A DNA stretch of 36,247 bases, taken from Granulicella sp. (lineage in GTDB: Bacteria > Acidobacteriota > Terriglobia > Terriglobales > Acidobacteriaceae). This document shows, piece after piece, positions 32,052 to 36,247 of this stretch. The translations under genes and the position numbers were made by a program. The stretch lies in assembly GCA_027450185.1 (NCBI GenBank), contig DAIDKF010000023.1, forward strand, positions 1 through 36,247, given 5' to 3'. How positions within the stretch are numbered: position 1 is the stretch's first letter; each line of letters opens with the position of its first letter. The notes under the pieces were generated by a model. The model was not told the origin of the DNA, made no database searches, and worked only from the letters and a program-made list of their open reading frames with translations.

Positions 32052-34340
32052 CTATCTCTGCGCCTGCTCCACAGTCCGCACCCTCGGCTTCTCCCCATTG
32101 ATCGCCTCAGCATACTGCGCCACGCCCTGATACAGGCTCTCGGCAACGCGCTCACGATACGCCGAGGTCTCCAGCTTCGCCGCATCATCCGGGTTCGTCA
32201 CAAAGCTGATCTCCGCCAGAATCGACGGCATATTCGCTCCAATCAGCACCACAAACGGAGCCTTCTTCACCCCCCGATTCCGCATCCCCGCATTTCCCTT
32301 CCGCAGCCCCCCATACAGCGACGCATCCACATCGCTGGCTAGTTCCTTGGACTCATCGATCTTGTCCTTCAGCGCAATCTTCTTCACCAGGTCGCTCAGC
32401 TCGTGCACGCTCTCGGTCGAGACCGCGTTCTCCCGGCTCGCCACCCGCATCGCCTCCGGATCGCTCGTAAAGTTCAGGTAGTACACCTCCACCCCGCGCG
32501 CGCTTGCATCCGTCGAGCTGTTCGCATGAATGCTGATAAACAGATCCGCCTGCGCCTTATTCGCAATCGCCGTCCTTGTCTCCAGCGGAATAAACGTGTC
32601 GTCCGCTCGGGTGTACACAATCTCCGCTCCCAGCCGGTCATGCAGCAGCTTGCCCAGCCGCAGCGCCACATCCAGCACTACATCCTTCTCCTCAATTCCA
32701 CCCGCGCCCAGCGTGCCCGAGTCATGCCCACCATGCCCCGCATCAATCACAATCCGCCCAATCTTCAACCCCAGCGCCCGCATCAGCGACGTCTCGCCAT
32801 CCGCCGTCGGCGGTGCAGCCATCGCCGGCTCGCCCTTCTCTTCCACACCAGCAACCACGCCCGAGTGCCTCGTCTTTGCCACCGCCCCATCTTCGTCAAC
32901 TGCGGTTGCACTCCCCTCCTTCCGTCGCGACCGCGCCCCATAGCGCATCGCACTCGTCGCCCCCACCCTGCTCGTCTCCGCAATCGGCTTTGACGTCGGT
33001 CCGCGCGTAGCCTCCACCATTCCCGGCTGCTCACTTACCGCAGCCACCTCGTTGCCCATATCGGCCGAGCTCTTCGTCACCGTATTCGGCACCGGCCGCG
33101 CCACCGTCGGCTTCGACGAGATCACCACCCTCGGCACCGCAACCGTCTTCGCCCCGTTCCCACCATTCGCCCCCCGCGCCGGCAACCCAAAACTGGCGCT
33201 CCCATCCGTCACCGGCATCGGCGGCAAACTCGACACCTCCACTGGCGCACTCACCGCCGCAGGCCCAGTCGCCGCAGGCCCAGTCATCGCCGCCGTCCCA
33301 GTCACCGCCGTCCCAACCGCTGCAGCATCCACCGCATTCGCTACTTCCTGCTTCCCGCTTCCTGCTTCCTGTTTTTCCTGCTTCCCATGGATATCAATAA
33401 TCAGCCGATAAGGATTCGGCAATAAAAACGCCGAGTACTCCGCCACCTGGTGCACATCCAGCACCACCCGCGTCACATGGTCGGAGAACTGCGCCGCCCT
33501 CACCCTCTCCAGAAATCCATCATCGGTCACATTGAAGCTCTTGCCCACCAACTCCGGAGCCAGCCGCGCATGTTCCACATCGAAGAAGATCCTGTCCGGA
33601 TTCTCCACCCGTGCCGCGGCATACTTCACCTCTTCCCCCGGAGCCACATTCAAATCAATCGCCACGCGCGTATAACTCGCCGTCGACCAATGCCGAATCC
33701 CAGTCACCACCGCCAGCGGTCCCGTCTCCCCCGCATCTCGCCTCTGCGTAGCACGCGTAGCCGCAGCCTCCATGTGTCCCGCATCTTGCTTCTGCGCTGT
33801 AGGCGCAGCGCTCGCCGTCATCCCGCCCGCATCCTGCGGATAATCCCCAGCCAGCTCCGCCCTCACCTTCGCCGCCTCATCCGCATCCTGCGGCCCCACC
33901 AGCAGCGCCAGCGCATCCTTCAGCGCCTCCGGAGCCAGCCTCCCATCCGGATACGCCTTGGCTAAATGCTCATACTGTCCCGCCGCATCATGCAGGCTCT
34001 TCTTATCGCCAAACTCGCGTCCCTGCTCGGCCAGCAACTCCGCAACCTGCTCCACCGCCTCCGCAGCATGCGCATCGCCGGGATTCGCGTGATAGATCGC
34101 GCGAAACTGATTCATCACCCGCGCATACTCCTGCCGCGTGTGAGTCCTCTCCGGCTCGGCCTCAAACGCTGCCCGAGCCGCCACCGCAGCATCCCACCCC
34201 TCTGCCTTCCTCATCTTCGTCGCACCCACCATGGAGCCCACGCCCCCGCAACACAGCCCCACCCAGGCCACCGCGCTCCACCAGCCGCAGCCCCTACCCT
34301 TCCCACCGACATGGACAACACTGCTCCGCACGAGACCCAT
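32052..34340 (-). CDS. N-acetylmuramoyl-L-alanine amidase with AMIN domain (AmiC-like)
   Basis: About 762-aa periplasmic zinc enzyme that cleaves the bond between N-acetylmuramic acid and the stem peptide during cell separation. It has a signal-like N-terminus; a helical TPR-like region (about 55-165, RQEYARVMNQFRAIYHANP, EALKDALALLVGPQDADEA); an AMIN peptidoglycan-targeting domain (about 215-321, WSTASYTRVAIDLNVAPGEEV to PNPYRLIIDIHG); a 200-residue low-complexity linker; and Amidase_3 (about 528-745). Zinc ligands are H538 (DAGHGGHDSG), E552/E553 and H607 (ISIHANSS); the catalytic Glu is E712 (SILAEISFVTNP). I prefer the ATG at 34340 to the GTG at 34346. A palindrome CACTTAAGTG (34344-34353) covers the start region. 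The linker makes it longer than E. coli AmiC (about 417 aa). Confidence 0.9.
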   Translation of the reverse strand: MGLVRSSVVHVGGKGRGCGWWSAVAWVGLCCGGVGSMVGATKMRKAEGWDAAVAARAAFEAEPERTHTRQEYARVMNQFRAIYHANPGDAHAAEAVEQVAELLAEQGREFGDKKSLHDAAGQYEHLAKAYPDGRLAPEALKDALALLVGPQDADEAAKVRAELAGDYPQDAGGMTASAAPTAQKQDAGHMEAAATRATQRRDAGETGPLAVVTGIRHWSTASYTRVAIDLNVAPGEEVKYAAARVENPDRIFFDVEHARLAPELVGKSFNVTDDGFLERVRAAQFSDHVTRVVLDVHQVAEYSAFLLPNPYRLIIDIHGKQEKQEAGSGKQEVANAVDAAAVGTAVTGTAAMTGPAATGPAAVSAPVEVSSLPPMPVTDGSASFGLPARGANGGNGAKTVAVPRVVISSKPTVARPVPNTVTKSSADMGNEVAAVSEQPGMVEATRGPTSKPIAETSRVGATSAMRYGARSRRKEGSATAVDEDGAVAKTRHSGVVAGVEEKGEPAMAAPPTADGETSLMRALGLKIGRIVIDAGHGGHDSGTLGAGGIEEKDVVLDVALRLGKLLHDRLGAEIVYTRADDTFIPLETRTAIANKAQADLFISIHANSSTDASARGVEVYYLNFTSDPEAMRVASRENAVSTESVHELSDLVKKIALKDKIDESKELASDVDASLYGGLRKGNAGMRNRGVKKAPFVVLIGANMPSILAEISFVTNPDDAAKLETSAYRERVAESLYQGVAQYAEAINGEKPRVRTVEQAQR

Positions 34341-34540
34341 ACCCACTTAAGTGTAGGTTCCAACCCCACCCCAACCCCTGTGAATCCCCCAAAGGTACCC
34401 CCGCGAATACCTCATCTTCCCGTCTGCGAACTCCCCGCTAAGATCACCTCGCACCCTGGCCGCCGTCACCCAGATCACCGCACAGAACCTCTGCCTGTGC
34501 CTCTGCTCTTGCTCTCGCCTTCGCCAGCGGCTACAAGCTG

Positions 34541-36247
34541 TTACCCCATCAACTCCCCGACCACATCCTTCGCCTCGGCCAGCGCCTTATCCAACCCCGC
34601 AACATCGCTCCCGCCGGCCTCGGCCAAATCCGGACGACCGCCGCCCTTGCCGCCAACCTTCGCCGCAATCGCGCCCGCAATCTTCCCTGCCTGCACGCGC
34701 CCTGTCAGGTCCTTGCTCACCCCCACAATCAAGCTCACCTTGCCATCGGCTGTAGCCGCACCCAGCACAACCACCCCACTCCCCAGCCTCCCGCGCAGCT
34801 CATCCACCAGGTTCCGCATCTGCGCCTTGTCCAGCGCATCCACTCTCTGCGTCAGCACCTTCACCCCCTTCACCTCCGCCGCCGAAGCTGCCGCATCCGC
34901 CGTAGCCGCGCTCGCCGACTTCATCCGCAACGCCTCCAGCTCCCGCCTCAGCTTCTTCATCTCCGCTTCCTGGTGTGCCACCCGCATCCGCAGCGCCTCG
35001 CCACTCACCTCGCCCGTGCCCACAAACTGCCCCGCCACGCGAGCCACATCCGCATCCCGCCTGAACAGCCCCAGCGCTCCCATCCCGGTCACAGCCTCAA
35101 CCCTGCGCACGCCGCTCGCCACCGCTCCCTCGCCCACCAGCTTCACCATCCCAATCTCCCCCGTCGCCGTCGTATGTGTCCCCCCGCACAGCTCCGTCGA
35201 GAACTCCCCAATCTTCACCACCCTCACCTTATCGCCATACTTCTCCCCAAACAGCGCCATCGCGCCCAGCTCATGCACGGCCACGTCGATCGGCACATCC
35301 ACCATCGTCACCACCTGCGTATTCGCCAGCACCTGCGCATTCACAATCCCCTCAATCTCCTCCAACTCCTCCTCGGCCACGCCCGCAAAGTGACTGAAGT
35401 CAAACCGCAGCCGGCTCCTGTCATTCAACGATCCCGCCTGCTTCACATGCGTCCCCAGCACCTGCCTCAGCGCCGCATGCAGCAGGTGCGTCCCCGTATG
35501 GTTCCGCATCACCGCCGACCGCACCGCGCCATCCACCACCGCATCCACAACATCCCCCACCGCAATCGTCTGCTTCGCCACCACCTGATGCGCAAACACA
35601 CCCTGCACCGGCTTCTTGCACCCCGTCACGTCCGCAACCACGCTGTTGTGATCGCCGGAGTACAACCACCCCACATCGCCCACCTGCCCGCCGGAGTCCG
35701 CATAGAAACTCGTCGCATCCAGCACCACCTCGCCCGACTCCCCAGCCTTCAGCGCCTGCACGCCAACCCCATCCTTCACCAGCGCCAGCACCTTCGCCCC
35801 ATCCACCCTCAGCGCCGAGTAGCCCTCAAACTCCGTCTTCTCCAGCTCCCGATACACCGGCGCCGCCGACTTCTGCGACCCTCCCTTCCAACTCGCCCTC
35901 GCCCGCGCCTGCTCCTCCGCCCGCGCCGCCTCAAACCCCTCCATATCAAACGCAATCCCCGCATCCCGCGCCGCATCTTGCATGAAGTCTAGTGGAAGCC
36001 CAAACGTTTCATAGAGACGAAAGGCCTTATCACCCGGATAGATGCGCTTCTTTTCTAGGTCATTGAGCGTTTTCTGCTGAACAGTCGTAAGCACGCCTCC
36101 ATCTTGTCGAATTATGTCGACCAACTTCTTCTCATACAGATAGCGCGCTGTACGAATCTCGGCACGAAGCTTGATCTGCCCAATGGACGCATAGGCTTCC
36201 TCTACGATCGAATAAGTTGTGTCCTCAATATCGGTGTCTAGCAAGTC
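34541..36247 (-). CDS. alaS: Alanyl-tRNA synthetase, C-terminal part (5' end outside the window), with an odd N-terminal segment
   Basis: At least 567 aa. Recognisable parts of AlaS: GDKAFRLYETFGLPLDFMQD (start of the linker to the editing domain), YADSGGQVGD, the editing site MRNHTGTHLLHAALRQ and TELCGGTHTTATGEIG (HxxxH and CxxxH zinc ligands), and the DHHA1/C-Ala domain (SLIVGVSKDLTGRVQAGKIAGAIAAKVGGKGGGRPDLAEAGG). Up to about position 35985 codon use is strongly GC-biased. Beyond it the DNA is visibly A/T-richer and the protein (VEEAYASIGQIKLRAEIRTA, then QDGGVLTTVQQKTLNDLEKK) does not look like the usual AlaS segment with an EEERF-type helix. The reading frame stays open across the change. 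This suggests a mosaic gene or a divergent tRNA-recognition region. Confidence 0.88.
   Translation of the reverse strand, partial: DLLDTDIEDTTYSIVEEAYASIGQIKLRAEIRTARYLYEKKLVDIIRQDGGVLTTVQQKTLNDLEKKRIYPGDKAFRLYETFGLPLDFMQDAARDAGIAFDMEGFEAARAEEQARARASWKGGSQKSAAPVYRELEKTEFEGYSALRVDGAKVLALVKDGVGVQALKAGESGEVVLDATSFYADSGGQVGDVGWLYSGDHNSVVADVTGCKKPVQGVFAHQVVAKQTIAVGDVVDAVVDGAVRSAVMRNHTGTHLLHAALRQVLGTHVKQAGSLNDRSRLRFDFSHFAGVAEEELEEIEGIVNAQVLANTQVVTMVDVPIDVAVHELGAMALFGEKYGDKVRVVKIGEFSTELCGGTHTTATGEIGMVKLVGEGAVASGVRRVEAVTGMGALGLFRRDADVARVAGQFVGTGEVSGEALRMRVAHQEAEMKKLRRELEALRMKSASAATADAAASAAEVKGVKVLTQRVDALDKAQMRNLVDELRGRLGSGVVVLGAATADGKVSLIVGVSKDLTGRVQAGKIAGAIAAKVGGKGGGRPDLAEAGGSDVAGLDKALAEAKDVVGELMG

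Noticed and set aside
30816..32342. 508-residue open frame on the plus strand
   Set aside because: It is rich in His, Arg, Gln and Pro, has no domain, and lies opposite the DUF6599-like and amidase genes. High GC leaves the antisense frame open by chance.
33340..33390. Short CTTCCTG-type repeats as a CRISPR or satellite
   Set aside because: They are irregular, without spacers, and encode the low-complexity linker of the amidase (KQEKQEAGSGKQE).
33966..35393. 475-residue open frame on the plus strand
   Set aside because: Low-complexity Ser/Pro/Ala composition, antisense to the amidase and alaS genes; no ribosome site or domain.

Overview
The window looks like a chromosome segment of an Acidobacteriota bacterium (class Terriglobia; Granulicella/Edaphobacter/Terriglobus-like). 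This is inferred from the style of the large TonB-dependent receptor, a DUF6599-type protein, the codon use of the amidase and alanyl-tRNA synthetase genes, and the overall high GC. Most of it is an integrated conjugative element (ICE) with a complete transfer apparatus. It sits against a tRNA-Thr(CGU) gene and carries several insertion sequences.

Left part (1-9100). A TonB-dependent outer-membrane receptor gene (running in from the left edge to 3431) is split by an 883-bp IS5-family element at 33-915. Removing the element and one copy of the TA target duplication restores the reading frame exactly. A minus-strand operon follows (6910 down to 3868): an outer-membrane beta-barrel protein, a periplasmic FMN-binding protein, the flavin transferase ApbE, and a multi-histidine membrane protein resembling a b-type cytochrome. 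Together they suggest an extracytoplasmic flavin electron-transfer module. Next come a HigBA-type toxin-antitoxin pair (7475-8175), apparently transcribed as a leaderless mRNA, and a decayed IS481-family transposase.

Conjugation part (9101-28235, all minus strand). In transcription order: VirB2, VirB3, VirB4, VirB9, VirB10, VirB5, VirB6, a small membrane protein, VirB8 and VirB11. An IS110-family element then interrupts the cluster. It is followed by single-stranded DNA-binding protein, a RepB/AEP-type primase, a small ribbon-helix-helix-like protein, a 178-bp repeat-rich gap that is the best oriT candidate, and a TrwA-TrwB-TrwC-like trio (accessory DNA-binding protein, coupling ATPase, MOB-F relaxase-helicase). 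The order oriT-trwA-trwB-trwC matches plasmid R388.

Control and integration part (27100-30272). A LysR-type regulator lies between two almost identical 35-bp palindromic sites (34/35 matches) in opposite orientation. Each overlaps the -35 to -10 region of an outward promoter: one drives the T4SS operon leftward, the other drives excisionase and integrase rightward. This suggests one switch co-ordinates excision/integration with building of the transfer machine. The tyrosine integrase ends 19 bp from the 3' end of tRNA-Thr(CGU), which is presumably the attachment site. I could not find the matching left attachment repeat in the window.

Right part (30273-36247). This is host chromosome: a DUF6599-like membrane-anchored protein, a large AMIN-Amidase_3 cell-wall amidase, and the 3' part of alaS. 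The alaS gene changes codon use and sequence character abruptly near 35985.

No CRISPR array or rRNA gene was seen.
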